Assembly (NCBI RefSeq): GCF_900187365.1
Contig: NZ_FYDG01000003.1
Location: 62,001 to 126,000 of the forward strand
Source: Rhodoblastus acidophilus
GTDB lineage: Bacteria > Pseudomonadota > Alphaproteobacteria > Rhizobiales > Beijerinckiaceae
Direction: 5' to 3'
Length of the DNA: 64,000 nucleotides
Shown: positions 38,065-47,793 of the stretch, in pieces
How positions within the stretch are numbered: the first letter of the stretch is position 1
Layout: each line of letters starts with the position of its first letter
Notes under the pieces: generated by a model
What the model was told of the DNA's origin: nothing
Databases searched by the model: none
What the model saw: only the letters and a program-made list of their open reading frames with translations
Made by a program: the position numbers and the translations under genes

Positions 38065-40947
38065 TTAGGCGCTGTGCGCCTGGAGGTCCAAACCCTCGGG
38101 CGGGACGCCCGGACGGGCGAACAGCTTGGCGAACTGGACGAATTGCTTCGACGACATAGGCCGGGCGAACAGATAGCCCTGATAAACCCGACAGCCGCGC
38201 GCCGCGAGGAAGGCGCGCTGTTCTTCGGTCTCCACGCCTTCGGCGATGACGGAAAGCCCGAGGATTTCGCCGAGCGCGATGATCGTCTCGGCGATGGCGG
38301 CGTCGTTGGGGTCGGTGGTGATATCCCTGACGAAACTCTGGTCGATCTTGAGCTGGTCGAGCGGAAGCCGCTTCAAATAGGACAGCGACGAATAGCCGGT
38401 GCCGAAGTCGTCGAGCGAAAACCGGATGCCGATGTCGCGCAGCGCGGTCATTTTGGCGATGACCTCGTCGATTTTCGCGATTTCGAAACTCTCGGTGACT
38501 TCGAGCTTCAGCCGGCGCGGATCGGCGCCGGTCTGTTCGACGATGGATTTCACGCGATCGACAAAGGTCGGCTGGTGCAGTTGCACCCCGCTGACGTTGA
38601 CCGCGACGGTCAGATTCGCCAGCGCCGGATCGCGCGCCCATTCGGCCAGTTGGACGCAGGCGGTTTCCAGCACGCCATTGCCGAGCGCGACGATCAGCCC
38701 CGAGCTTTCCGCAATCGGGATGAATTCGCCGGGGGAGGGCGGCTTGGCCACGGGCCGGGGCCAGCGCACCAGCGCCTCGGCGCCGACCAGCCGGCCTTCG
38801 TGATCGACCTGGGCCTGATAATGCAGCTGGAAGTTTTTCTGCGCGATATCCTCGCGCAGTTCAGCCTCGATCTTGGCGCGCGATTCGATCAGCATCTGCA
38901 TGGCCGGGTCGAAGAACCGCACGTCGTTGCGCCCGGCGGTCTTGGCCTCGTACATGGCCATATCGGCCCATTTGAGCAGATCCTCCATGCTTTGCCGCTC
39001 GTCGCAGAACAGGGCGACGCCGATGCTCGCCGTGCAGCGATAGGTGTGTCCGTCGAGATCCTGCGGTTCGGCGATGCTGGCGATGATGCTTTCGGCGACC
39101 GTTTCGGCGTGAAGCGCCGCGCCCTCGGCTTCCGAAGCTTGGAGATCGGCGAGCAGGACCACGAATTCGTCGCCGCCGAAACGCGAGACCGTGTCGCGCT
39201 TGCCAATGCATTTTTGCAGGCGCGCGGCGGAATGTTTCAGCAGCAGGTCGCCCTTGTGATGGCCGAGCGTGTCGTTCAGCCGCTTGAAATGATCGAGATC
39301 GATGAACAGCAGCGCCCCATAGGTCTGCGTCGTCCGGCAATTGGCCATCGCCTGGCGCGCGCTCACGATCAGCGAGGCGCGGTTCGGCAGGCCCGTGAGC
39401 TGGTCGTAAAACGCCAGCGTGCGAATCTTCGCCTCGGCCGCCTTCTGGTCCGACAGGTCGTAATAGGTGCGGACATAATGCGACGGCGCGCCCGTCTCGT
39501 CCTGGACCGCCGACAGCGCCAGCCAGCGCTCGACGATCTCGCCTTCCTTGGTGCGCAGCTGGATTTCGCCCTGCCAGCGGCCGCTCGCCTCGATGGCGGC
39601 GGCTTGCTGCTCGGCGGGGTCGGCGTCGTCCTGTTCGGCGTGCAGGATCGCGATCGACCGGCCCACCAGCTCCTCGGCTTGATAGCCGGACATCTCGCCA
39701 AAAGTCTTGTTGATCTTGAGAATGATATGGTTGGCGTCGGTGACGATCATCTCCTCCTGGGATTCGAACGTCGTCGCCGCGATGCGCAATTCGGCGTTGG
39801 TCTCCTTCAGCGCCCGCGTCTTGCGGCGCAAATCCTCCTCCAGGCGTTTGCGCAGGGCGATTTCTTTGGAAAGCGAGCTGTTGTGGCGCGACAGTTCGTG
39901 GCGGCGGCGGTCGGCTTCGACGACGTCGTTCTCCAGCTGAACGGCGCGGCGGCGCTGCCGTTCGAACCCGATGGCCATCACGAACAGGGCGGCGGGAAAG
40001 GCGGCGAGATAGAGCGCATAGGCCGGCGTCGAGCCGGCGCCGTAAGCCGTCGCTTCGGAGGTGAGGGTCATCAGCGACAGCGGCGCCCGCTCGATCGGCG
40101 TGCGCAGGGCGAGCATCCGGTTGCCGTTGGGGGAGCCGGCGACCGTGGGGATGGGACGGTCGGCCGGAATATTGGCGAGGGATCGGTCGACCAGATCGAA
40201 ATTCACGCTCGCGCGCGTGGCGGAAAGGGCGCGGGCTCCATCGCCGATCAGCAGGAACTCGTGATATCCGCCCTCGGAATCGTCGGCTTCGATCAGCAGC
40301 CGCGACAGAACCTTCAGATCGGCGGTGGTCGCGATCGCGCCGACCAGAACATCCTTGAAAAACACCGGCGCGACCACCTCGATCGTCCAGGCCTGCGGAT
40401 CGATGCGCGGCGCGGCGACATAGCCGGGAATGGAGTCGATCGCCGGGTTGGCGCCGACGCCGGCGGAGGCGACCTCGACCCTGTTCTTGTCGATGAAGCG
40501 GATGCGGCGCACATAGGCTTCCCCGCGCAACGTCGTGCGCGCCATGAACCGCTGAAATGCGTGCTCGATGAAGCCGATATTGGCGTTCAGCCCGTAGCGC
40601 GGCGACATGCCGAGCGCGGCGTTCGCCAGATAGTCCTCGACCTCGTGGGCGCCCGCGATCTGCGTCGCGAGTTTCGTCTGGTCCGTGAGGAAGTCGGCGA
40701 CGACGGCCGCCCGCCGCGCGCTGTCCGCGAGCAGCCGGGAGTCGGTCGCCGCGCGGAGCTGCATGCGGGTCGAATACAAGCTCCAGGCCAGGTAAAGAAC
40801 GAACAGCAGAAACCCGCTCGCCATGACGAGCGGCCAGTTCAGAAGCAGGCGATGCCAGCGTGGCGGCAATGGATCACGCCTTCTTCTCGAAGAAGGCGGG
40901 GAAAAAACGCCTGATGCCGGGATAATATTTGTCGACGAGCCGGTCAT
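38065..40947 (-). CDS. Membrane GGDEF-EAL protein with Cache-like sensor and PAS
   Basis: 960 residues. TM1 at about 40-60, a periplasmic Cache-like domain to about 290, TM2 at about 300-318, a coiled coil, a PAS domain (about 375-495), a GGDEF domain with intact RFGGDEFVV, and an EAL domain with GAEALVRW, DDFGTGYSS and KIDQSFVRD. Both catalytic sets look intact, so it may make and degrade cyclic di-GMP. The ATG at 40947 is supported by AGAGGG five bases upstream even though it overlaps the preceding gene by 74 bases; a later ATG at 40824 would avoid the overlap but has no ribosome site. Confidence 0.9.
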   Translation of the reverse strand: MTGSSTNIIPASGVFSPPSSRRRRDPLPPRWHRLLLNWPLVMASGFLLFVLYLAWSLYSTRMQLRAATDSRLLADSARRAAVVADFLTDQTKLATQIAGAHEVEDYLANAALGMSPRYGLNANIGFIEHAFQRFMARTTLRGEAYVRRIRFIDKNRVEVASAGVGANPAIDSIPGYVAAPRIDPQAWTIEVVAPVFFKDVLVGAIATTADLKVLSRLLIEADDSEGGYHEFLLIGDGARALSATRASVNFDLVDRSLANIPADRPIPTVAGSPNGNRMLALRTPIERAPLSLMTLTSEATAYGAGSTPAYALYLAAFPAALFVMAIGFERQRRRAVQLENDVVEADRRRHELSRHNSSLSKEIALRKRLEEDLRRKTRALKETNAELRIAATTFESQEEMIVTDANHIILKINKTFGEMSGYQAEELVGRSIAILHAEQDDADPAEQQAAAIEASGRWQGEIQLRTKEGEIVERWLALSAVQDETGAPSHYVRTYYDLSDQKAAEAKIRTLAFYDQLTGLPNRASLIVSARQAMANCRTTQTYGALLFIDLDHFKRLNDTLGHHKGDLLLKHSAARLQKCIGKRDTVSRFGGDEFVVLLADLQASEAEGAALHAETVAESIIASIAEPQDLDGHTYRCTASIGVALFCDERQSMEDLLKWADMAMYEAKTAGRNDVRFFDPAMQMLIESRAKIEAELREDIAQKNFQLHYQAQVDHEGRLVGAEALVRWPRPVAKPPSPGEFIPIAESSGLIVALGNGVLETACVQLAEWARDPALANLTVAVNVSGVQLHQPTFVDRVKSIVEQTGADPRRLKLEVTESFEIAKIDEVIAKMTALRDIGIRFSLDDFGTGYSSLSYLKRLPLDQLKIDQSFVRDITTDPNDAAIAETIIALGEILGLSVIAEGVETEEQRAFLAARGCRVYQGYLFARPMSSKQFVQFAKLFARPGVPPEGLDLQAHSA

Positions 40948-41767
40948 AGGTTCCCTCTGCCTTGATGTCGCGCAGATAGACATTGAAGGCGTCGCGCAAC
41001 GCGCCGGCGTCTTTCGGAAATGCGACCGCCAGTGTCTGCCGCTCGGACACCGGCCCGAGCACCTTGATCTGGCCCGCCCATTTGCGCAGGTCGAGCACGG
41101 CGTCGGGAACGTCGAGCAGCGTGAGTTGCGCCTCGCCGTTGAGCAGCGCCGGAACCATCTCGTTCAGATTGGCGCTTTTGGTGTATTTCTTGAGATCGAC
41201 GCCCAAACCCGTCAGCCCGTAATTGGCCGGATCGAGGCAGGTCCGCTCCATCACCAGCAGGCTTTGGCTGCCGATCAGGCTTTTGGTGGCTGCGACGTCG
41301 TCCGCCAGCGTCGTTCCCTCCTTGATCGGCTGGATCGCCGACGCCGACGGCGCGATCAGCAGCACCTGCGATGGAAACGTGGGGTCGGAATAGATCAGAA
41401 TCTGCTCGCGCCACGGCAGAACGGTGAAGCCCGAGGCGATGACGTCGCCCTTGACCGGAAATTCGCCCGCCAACTGGACATCGCCGCCCCGGCGCACGGC
41501 GTCCTTACCCAGGAGGTCGCGGACGACGCTGTAGAAATCCGAATAGACCAGCTTGTATTTCACGCCGAGCCGCCGGGCGAACCCCTGCATGATCTCGACG
41601 TCGAGACCGTCGCCCGAACCGGTGACGAAATTGGCGTAGCGGATGCCGATATGCCGCAATTCCCCGCGCGCCTTGATGGCGTCGAGGTCGGCCGCCGCCG
41701 CCGAGGCCGCGACCGTGAACAACAGGGCGCACACGCCAAGAACCTGTCTCAAGAGAACATGCCTCAA
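40874..41767 (-). CDS. Periplasmic solute-binding protein, family 3 (amino-acid type)
   Basis: 297 residues. A signal peptide covers about 1-26 (cleavage near AAAA-DLDA). The mature protein has the SBP_bac_3 two-lobe pattern: GELRHIGIRYANFV near 35-48, GLDVEIMQGFARRLGVKYK near 54-72 and the C-terminal VAFPKDAGALRDAFNVYL near 247-264. Start is a TTG with GAGG seven bases upstream. No permease or ATPase genes accompany it. The downstream GGDEF-EAL gene begins inside its last 74 bases, which suggests a sensor role rather than uptake. Confidence 0.88.
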   Translation of the reverse strand: MRHVLLRQVLGVCALLFTVAASAAAADLDAIKARGELRHIGIRYANFVTGSGDGLDVEIMQGFARRLGVKYKLVYSDFYSVVRDLLGKDAVRRGGDVQLAGEFPVKGDVIASGFTVLPWREQILIYSDPTFPSQVLLIAPSASAIQPIKEGTTLADDVAATKSLIGSQSLLVMERTCLDPANYGLTGLGVDLKKYTKSANLNEMVPALLNGEAQLTLLDVPDAVLDLRKWAGQIKVLGPVSERQTLAVAFPKDAGALRDAFNVYLRDIKAEGTYDRLVDKYYPGIRRFFPAFFEKKA

Positions 41768-42015
41768 GATGCGACCTCGACCATTTGGCTTGCTCCAGCC
41801 GTTGCGGACGGCCCCCGCGTCGATGAAGACTGGCGGCCGGACGTCGCTGTTCTTTGCGCAAGGGCAGGTTGTGCTCGGCGCGCAAAAGTCAGCCGCGCTG
41901 AACCGATCGCGCGCCGTCTATGCTACCTTAGGTTGAAAATCTTGAAGTTTCGTTGCTTTCTCTGGCCTCGGGACTCCGCCGCCGCGCAGCGCCTGCGGTC
42001 CCTCAACCGCTTGAA

Positions 42016-43203
42016 TCAGCGATCGGACTCGCCTCCGCGCACGCGGCGCCCGTCCGGTTGCGACAGGGCGAAAACCAGCGGCAGCGCCAATCCCGCCATC
42101 GCCGCCATCGCCCAGAACGCGGCGCCGCCATAGCGGCCGAATAACACGCCGGAGACGAGCGACAGGGCCGCCGTCGCCGCGCCGACGCCCAGTGCGCCAT
42201 AGAGGCTTTGCGCCAGAGCGGCCGACGCGGCGGGAACGGCGCGGCCGATCACCCCCATGGCGGTCAGATGCAGCAGGGCGAAACTCAGGCCGTGCAGCGG
42301 TTCGACCAGCGCCATCGCGGACGGGGCCGCGGTCGACGCCATCACGCTCCAGCGCAGGACCGCCGCGCCGATCGCCAGCGCGAAGGCGCCGCGCTCGCCG
42401 AAGCGCCGCAGCAGCGCCGGCCCGATCGCCATGAAAACCAGCACTTCCGCCGCCACGCTTTCGGACCACAGCACGCTGGCGACAAAGGGCGACGCCCCCG
42501 CCTGCGTCCAGTAAATCATGGCGAACCCATCGTGCAGGGCGTGGCTGCCCAGCGCGAGCGCGGCGATGCCGACCACGACGCGGAAGTCGCCGAGGGCGAA
42601 AAGCTCCGTCCAACGCATCGTTCCCTGTTCGGCCGGCGCTCGCGCCGCCGGTTCGGGCGCGTAGAGCGCGGCCAGCGCCGCCGCCGCGAGCAGCGCCGCC
42701 TGCGCCAGCGCCGGCGCCGTCGCGCCGAAGCGCGCCGCCAGCGCGCCGCCCGCCAGCGAGCCGAGGATGAAGGCCGCCGAGCCCAGCCCTCGGATGTGGC
42801 CATAGGAGAAGTTTTCGCGCGCGGCGGCGGAGACAGCCGAGGCGTCGGCGAAAGGCGCGGTCGGCGCCTGGGCGGCCGCCTGCGCCAGGGCGAGGGCGAC
42901 CAGCGCCGTTCCGGCCAGCGGCGCGGCATAGAGCGCCGCCGCAACCGCCGAACAGGCGCAGGCGCCGGCGAGCGCCCGGCATACGGCGCGGCGGGCGTCG
43001 GCGGCGTGGCCCAGAATCGGCGCGACCGCCATGCGCGCGACCACGCCGGCGCCGATGACGGCGCCGATGGTTTCAGGCGGAAGGCCGCGCGCCTGAAGCA
43101 GCGGCGGCAAGAAGGGCGAAAGCGCGCCAAACCCGCCATAAAGCAGCGTGAACAGAAGAGTCAGGCGCGCGGCGCTTCCCTTGCGCCAGCCCCTACCGCT
43201 CAC
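42016..43203 (-). CDS. MFS transporter (3-phenylpropionate/nucleoside permease-like)
   Basis: 395 residues, about 12 helices, strongly Ala-rich. It resembles the MFS_1-like group that includes HcaT: YGGFGALSPFLPPLLQARGL near 22-41 and ENFSYGHIRGLGSAAFILG near 130-148. The GTG at 43203 overlaps the crtW stop (GTGA); the frame stays open to another GTG at 43245 inside crtW, which is less likely. Third gene of the crtY-crtW-MFS operon. Substrate unknown. Confidence 0.82.
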   Translation of the reverse strand: MSGRGWRKGSAARLTLLFTLLYGGFGALSPFLPPLLQARGLPPETIGAVIGAGVVARMAVAPILGHAADARRAVCRALAGACACSAVAAALYAAPLAGTALVALALAQAAAQAPTAPFADASAVSAAARENFSYGHIRGLGSAAFILGSLAGGALAARFGATAPALAQAALLAAAALAALYAPEPAARAPAEQGTMRWTELFALGDFRVVVGIAALALGSHALHDGFAMIYWTQAGASPFVASVLWSESVAAEVLVFMAIGPALLRRFGERGAFALAIGAAVLRWSVMASTAAPSAMALVEPLHGLSFALLHLTAMGVIGRAVPAASAALAQSLYGALGVGAATAALSLVSGVLFGRYGGAAFWAMAAMAGLALPLVFALSQPDGRRVRGGESDR

Positions 43204-43919
43204 GCGCGCGTCCGCTCGGCGGGCGCGGCGGGCAGGCGCCACCACGGCAGGCCCGGAAACAAGTGGTGTTCATGATGGCGGCCGCCAAAATGGAAACAGG
43301 TCACCAGCGACGCTCCCGCGCTCATGCGCGGCGAACGCGCGTTGTGGCGGTCCACGAACGGCTCCGGTCCCGGGCGATGCGGCAGGTATGTGCCGAACCA
43401 GAACAGTTGGAACGAGGCGAGAATGGAGGGGATTGACCAGAACGCTACGTAAGGCCAGCGGTCGCCGAGCAGCCATTGATAGGCGATCACCGCCGCCGTC
43501 ACGGTCAAAAATTCGCGCCAGCCGAAATAGCGGCGCATGAAGGCGAGATACCAAAGAAACGGGCCGGCGCGGGCGAAATCGGGATCGTCGTCGGTTCCGG
43601 GCGCGAGATGATGCAACCGATGCTTCACGACGAGGCGCCGGAAGGAAAATCCGGCGTAAAGCCGCAGCGCCAGCGCGCCGACCGCCACATTGATTTTGGG
43701 CCAGGCCGGCGCGAGCGAGCCGTGCATCGCGTCATGGGCGACGATGAACAGACCGGTGGACAGCCAGGTCAGGCCGAGCAGGCAGGCCAGCGCCGTGAAG
43801 GGATGGCCCACGGCGTCGAGCCGCCACACCGCGAAAACATGCAGGGCGACCCAGGCCGCGATAAGCGCCCCGGCCAGCGTCAGGCCGATCCAGCTCTGCC
43901 GCGCGAAATCCTTTGACAT
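43200..43919 (-). CDS. crtW: Beta-carotene ketolase, CrtW type
   Basis: 239 residues, integral membrane di-iron oxygenase adding 4-keto groups to beta-ring carotenoids. Iron-binding histidine motifs are HDAMH (62-66), HRLHH (100-104) and HHEHH (215-219). The diagnostic segments FWFGTYLPHR and FVDRHNARS separate it from hydroxylases and desaturases. Downstream of crtY after 91 bases. Expected products are echinenone/canthaxanthin-type ketocarotenoids. Confidence 0.93.
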   Translation of the reverse strand: MSKDFARQSWIGLTLAGALIAAWVALHVFAVWRLDAVGHPFTALACLLGLTWLSTGLFIVAHDAMHGSLAPAWPKINVAVGALALRLYAGFSFRRLVVKHRLHHLAPGTDDDPDFARAGPFLWYLAFMRRYFGWREFLTVTAAVIAYQWLLGDRWPYVAFWSIPSILASFQLFWFGTYLPHRPGPEPFVDRHNARSPRMSAGASLVTCFHFGGRHHEHHLFPGLPWWRLPAAPAERTRA

Positions 43920-44010
43920 GAAAAACCCTCACAGGGGCGGGGCCGGACGGCTCCCGCTCTGCGCAACGGAACCGCGCCGCAAAGGGTTCCCGTCCCGGAG
44001 GAGGATTCGC

Positions 44011-45213
44011 CTAAACCCCTTCCGCATTGGCCCCCAGCAGCGCCTCCTCGCCCAGGCGCTTGCGGCGCGCCGCTTTGAGCAGCGGCCGCTCGCTCAGGCA
44101 GGCGAGGGCGCGCGGGATCGGCACGGGCGGCTTGCCGATCAGGATGCGCGCCCGATCGGCGAGGGTGAGGCGGCCGGCGTAGAACCGCTCGATCAGCGGT
44201 TCGGACAGGCGATAGAAATGTTCCAGGATCCTGCGGCGCTGCTCCGGTTCGGCCGCGCGGAACAGCAGGCGGCTGAGGAAACGCGAGTAGGTCTGCCGCC
44301 GCGCCTCTTGCAGCGCGAACCGCCGCACCGCCGCGAACGCCTCTCGCGTGTCGCAGGCGTGGGCCGCCGCAACGTCGGCCACCCGCGCCGCCAGCGGCAG
44401 CGAATAGCCGGTGACCGGATGGAAAAGCCCGGCGCGCATGCCCACGGGAACGGCGCCGCCGGCCGCGTCGGCCCAGAAGGCGGCGGCGTCGAAGGCCATC
44501 ACCACGGGCAGCACGCCGCGCTCCCGCCGCGCCTCCGCCCCCTCCCAGCCGCGTTTGGCGGCGTAATCGTGGATCGCCGCCAGACAATCGGCCTCGTCGA
44601 GCACGGAGCCGTCGGTGTAGCGCGTATCCTCGATCAGAATGCGGCGGTCGGTGAAGGGCAAGGTGTAGACGAAGCGATAGCCGTCGTTCTGCGCGACCTG
44701 CGCGTCCATGATGATGGGAACGTCGCGACCGTGCGGCGCGGCGCAGTCCAGTTCGACACCGACGAACACCTGCCAGCCCAGCGCCATATAGGCTTCGGGA
44801 ATCCGGCCGGTTCCGTCGATGACGCAGGGCGCGCGCCACGCTTGCCCGTCGATGTGAACGCGCTTGGCCGAAATCCGCTCCGCCCGCGCCGGAATACGGA
44901 TCACGGACGGGCAGGCGGCGAGCGCGGCGGCGAGAGAGGCGCTGGTCAGGCTGGCGTAGCCGGTGCGCAGCCGCCGCGCATAGCGGGAAAAGCGCACTTC
45001 CTGGCCGGGCCAGGCGCAGGCGATGGCCGGGGCGAGCCATTGGCGTTGCCTGTCGTTGAGGTCGGTCTGGTGAAAAGACCATGTGTGGCCGCCGGCCTGC
45101 GCGCCGGCGTCGACGAGAAGGATGCGCCGGGCGGGATCGCGGGCGGCCACGGCGAGCGCGATCAGGCTGTTGGCGAGTCCCCCGCCAACCAGGATCAGAT
45201 CGGCGTCCCTCAT
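44011..45213 (-). CDS. crtY: Lycopene beta-cyclase, CrtY type
   Basis: 400 residues from the ATG at 45213. The FAD-binding start ADLILVGGGLANSLIALAV (4-22) and GGHTWSFHQTDL (about 41-52) are family signatures; the C-terminal part carries FHPVTGYSLPLAARVAD. It converts lycopene to beta-carotene. An upstream ATG at 45276 would add 21 residues before the nucleotide-binding strand. First gene of the operon; crtE, crtB and crtI are not in the window. Confidence 0.93.
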   Translation of the reverse strand: MRDADLILVGGGLANSLIALAVAARDPARRILLVDAGAQAGGHTWSFHQTDLNDRQRQWLAPAIACAWPGQEVRFSRYARRLRTGYASLTSASLAAALAACPSVIRIPARAERISAKRVHIDGQAWRAPCVIDGTGRIPEAYMALGWQVFVGVELDCAAPHGRDVPIIMDAQVAQNDGYRFVYTLPFTDRRILIEDTRYTDGSVLDEADCLAAIHDYAAKRGWEGAEARRERGVLPVVMAFDAAAFWADAAGGAVPVGMRAGLFHPVTGYSLPLAARVADVAAAHACDTREAFAAVRRFALQEARRQTYSRFLSRLLFRAAEPEQRRRILEHFYRLSEPLIERFYAGRLTLADRARILIGKPPVPIPRALACLSERPLLKAARRKRLGEEALLGANAEGV

Positions 45214-45379
45214 TCGCAAACGCCGTGCGACCCGACGACATAAAGCCAGTCCGTCATGAACGTCTTCCCAAGGCATGAATCGAAGGCAAACTCTGCAAGA
45301 CTAATCGTCTTGCGCGACATTCCGTTCCCGCGCGTCCCGCAAATGAGCCGGGGCGCGCCTTGCGCGACGACGCGCGGGG

Positions 45380-46477
45380 TCAGCCGCGACGCTCCCGCAG
45401 CAGAAAAGCCCAGGCGAGGGTCGCGCTCGCGACGCCAAAGCCGACGAGCAGGGCGGCGTAAAGCGCGATCCGTCCGGCGTCCGACCCGCGCCAGAGCAGA
45501 TCCTGATAGGCTTCGATGGCCCAGGCGTTGGGCGTCAACAGGCTGACGTCCTGCAGCCAGCGCGGCATCAGGTAGCGCGGGATCATCGACCCGCCGACGG
45601 CGGACAGGATCATCACCAGAAAGGCCGAAAGGGTCTGCGCCTGCTGCCGGGTGCGGCAGACGGCGCAGAGCAGCAGGGCGGCGCCGGCCGCCATCGCCGC
45701 CGCGGCGAGGGTGACGAGGCTCCAGCCCGCCAGCCGGTCCATGACGGCGACGCCATAGAGCGCCGCCGCGACCACGAAGATGATGCCGACCTGCAGCGTT
45801 CCCTGCAAGGTCAGAAACAGGAATTTGCCGCTCACCGCCTTGGCCAGCCCACCCGCGCTCGACGTGAGACGGTCGAGAATTGCGTTGCGCCGCTCGTCGA
45901 TCAGCAGCATGGCGCCCTGGCTGGCGGAAATCAGCAGGAACAGAATCCCGACCGCGCCGGCGTAATAAACGGTGGGGGCGTCGGCGTGGGCGGCGCGCGC
46001 GATCTGCGCCAACTCCACCAGCGGCGCCGCGCCGGTCCTGTCGGCCGCGCCGGCTTGATTATCCCCAAGCAGTTTCTGCACGCGCCCGACCACCACGGGC
46101 GCCGCCACCGGGCGGCTGGCGTCGCCCAGCACGACGACGGGCGCGTCGGCGGAGGGCAGGGCGGGATCGCTGCGAATGACCACGCCGGCGTCCACGTCGC
46201 CGCGCCGCACCGCCTGCTCCAGCCCGGCGCGGCTGGCGGGGCGCAGCGCCACGACCAGCCGGTCGTCGCCCGCGATCGCTGAAACGATCCGGCGCGATCC
46301 CGCGGTTTCGGCCTGATCGAACAAAGCGACGCTCAGTTGCAGCTTGTCCCCGGCGGTTCCCGAGAAAATGGAGGCGAAGATGAGATAGATGGCGGCGGGC
46401 AGGGCGAAGGCCATCACCAGCGCGCCGCGGTCGCGCAGCAGATCGAGCGCCATCACGCGCATCATGGCGACGATCAT
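45380..46477 (-). CDS. ABC-2 type exporter permease
   Basis: 365 residues. One helix near 20-40, an extracellular domain of about 130 residues, then five helices from about 170, the layout of ABC-2 permeases of the YhhJ/CcmB-like drug or lipid export class. Signatures are FLLISASQGAMLLIDERRN near 175-193 and GGSMIPRYLMPRWLQ near 290-304. The ATG overlaps the ATPase stop by 4 bases. Confidence 0.88.
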   Translation of the reverse strand: MIVAMMRVMALDLLRDRGALVMAFALPAAIYLIFASIFSGTAGDKLQLSVALFDQAETAGSRRIVSAIAGDDRLVVALRPASRAGLEQAVRRGDVDAGVVIRSDPALPSADAPVVVLGDASRPVAAPVVVGRVQKLLGDNQAGAADRTGAAPLVELAQIARAAHADAPTVYYAGAVGILFLLISASQGAMLLIDERRNAILDRLTSSAGGLAKAVSGKFLFLTLQGTLQVGIIFVVAAALYGVAVMDRLAGWSLVTLAAAAMAAGAALLLCAVCRTRQQAQTLSAFLVMILSAVGGSMIPRYLMPRWLQDVSLLTPNAWAIEAYQDLLWRGSDAGRIALYAALLVGFGVASATLAWAFLLRERRG

Positions 46478-47463
46478 GGCGCCGTCTCCTGTTGCGTCCC
46501 GCGCAGGAACAGGCTGGACAGGTCGGGCTCGCGCACCCGGATTTCCCGAACGCGCAAACCGCTGTGGCTCAGCCGCCGTTGCAGATCCGCGACGTCGACG
46601 GCGTCGGCGGCGTCGTAACGCACCCATTGCGTTTCCGACACATGCGGCGCGAAGCCGTCGGCCTCCAGCGCGGCGCGTTGCGGCGCGTCGGCGGGCGCGC
46701 GCAGCTCCGCCACCACTTCGAGCCGATCCCCGAACGCCTCGCGGACCAGCGCCTCGGGGCGCCCCTCAAGGCCGATGCGCCCGTTCTGGACGAGGCCGAC
46801 GCGGCTGCAAAGACGCTGCGCCTGGTCGAGGTCATGGGTCGAGACCAAAATGGCCGCGCCCTTGCGCCTCAAATCGTCGAGCAGGCGATGAATCGCCTCG
46901 CGCGCGTCAATGTCGATGCCGACGGTCGGCTCGTCGAGCAGCAGCACGCGCGGACGCTTGAGCAGCGCGACGCAGATGTTGACCCGCCGCTGATAGCCGC
47001 CCGACAGCGTCGCGCAAATCTGGTCGGCGCGCGCCGCGAGGCCGGTTTCGTCCATCAGGATGCGGATCAGATCCGCCGCCTGGGGCACGCCGGCGGCGCC
47101 GGCGAACACTTGGAGGTTCTCCTTCACCGTCAGATGGTGATAGAGCGAAATTTCCTGCGGCGCGAAGCCGATCGCCGACAGCCGCGACGGTTCGCGCAGA
47201 ATATCGGCGCCCTCGATCAGGATCTCGCCGCCGTTCAGCCTGACGCGGCCGGAGATCGCCTTCATCAGGGTGGTCTTGCCGACGCCGTTCGGCCCGAGCA
47301 GGCCGTAAATCTCTCCCTTGAACAGATCGAGATCGAGACCGGAGAAAACCCCGCGGCCCTTGAAGGCGTGAACGGCGTTGCGCACCCGCACCACCGGCGC
47401 GGCGCCGTTCCCGTCGAGAGCCTTGCGGGCTTCCGGTTTCGTCATCGTCGCAGCATCGGTCAT
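46474..47463 (-). CDS. ABC exporter ATP-binding protein
   Basis: 329 residues. Walker A GPNGVGKTT (about 58-66), signature LSGGYQRR (about 155-162), Walker B VLLLDEPTVGID and the H-loop STHDLDQ follow the drug/polyketide exporter type. About 75 C-terminal residues form an extra regulatory region. GAGG four bases before the ATG at 47463 supports this start over one 27 bases upstream. It forms a two-gene transporter with the following permease; no membrane fusion protein is nearby. Confidence 0.9.
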   Translation of the reverse strand: MTDAATMTKPEARKALDGNGAAPVVRVRNAVHAFKGRGVFSGLDLDLFKGEIYGLLGPNGVGKTTLMKAISGRVRLNGGEILIEGADILREPSRLSAIGFAPQEISLYHHLTVKENLQVFAGAAGVPQAADLIRILMDETGLAARADQICATLSGGYQRRVNICVALLKRPRVLLLDEPTVGIDIDAREAIHRLLDDLRRKGAAILVSTHDLDQAQRLCSRVGLVQNGRIGLEGRPEALVREAFGDRLEVVAELRAPADAPQRAALEADGFAPHVSETQWVRYDAADAVDVADLQRRLSHSGLRVREIRVREPDLSSLFLRGTQQETAP

Positions 47464-47544
47464 GGCGCCTCGGCGGGGAGCATCGTCCATCCGTCAACCG
47501 CAAGCCCGCCCGTAAAGTTCCCGCTTGCCGGCTCGGGCGCGCGA

Positions 47545-47793
47545 TCAAGCGCTTTCTTGCGCCGCCACCAGCATCAGATTGGGCGTGTTGCGCACCGCGC
47601 GCAGGTCGGCGGCGCGGTCCTGCATGGCGCCGATCAGATGTTCGACGCCGCGATCCAGCGATTCCGGCCGCAGCCCCGAGGCGGTCAGCGCATCCACCGC
47701 GCGCTCCGCCAGCATGAAGGCGATGGCTTCCGGCCCGCAGCCGTCGAGCCGCATCGCGGCGACGCAGGTGTTGAGAAGAATTTCTGCACGCAT
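47545..47793 (-). CDS. Uncharacterised 82-residue protein near the nif module
   Basis: Begins MRAEILLNTCVAAMRLDGCG and is mostly helical with two cysteines (9 and 19); no known domain recognised. The ATG at 47793 has AGGAG six bases upstream; the frame extends to 47844 but without a ribosome site. It lies 255 bases downstream of the A-type carrier gene and 81 bases upstream of the ABC ATPase, all on the minus strand. Membership in the nif operon is uncertain. Confidence 0.65.
   Translation of the reverse strand: MRAEILLNTCVAAMRLDGCGPEAIAFMLAERAVDALTASGLRPESLDRGVEHLIGAMQDRAADLRAVRNTPNLMLVAAQESA

Noticed and set aside
43204-43245. Earlier GTG start for the MFS transporter
   Set aside because: It would overlap crtW by 46 bases; the GTG at 43203 gives a GTGA stop-start junction and a normal N-terminus.
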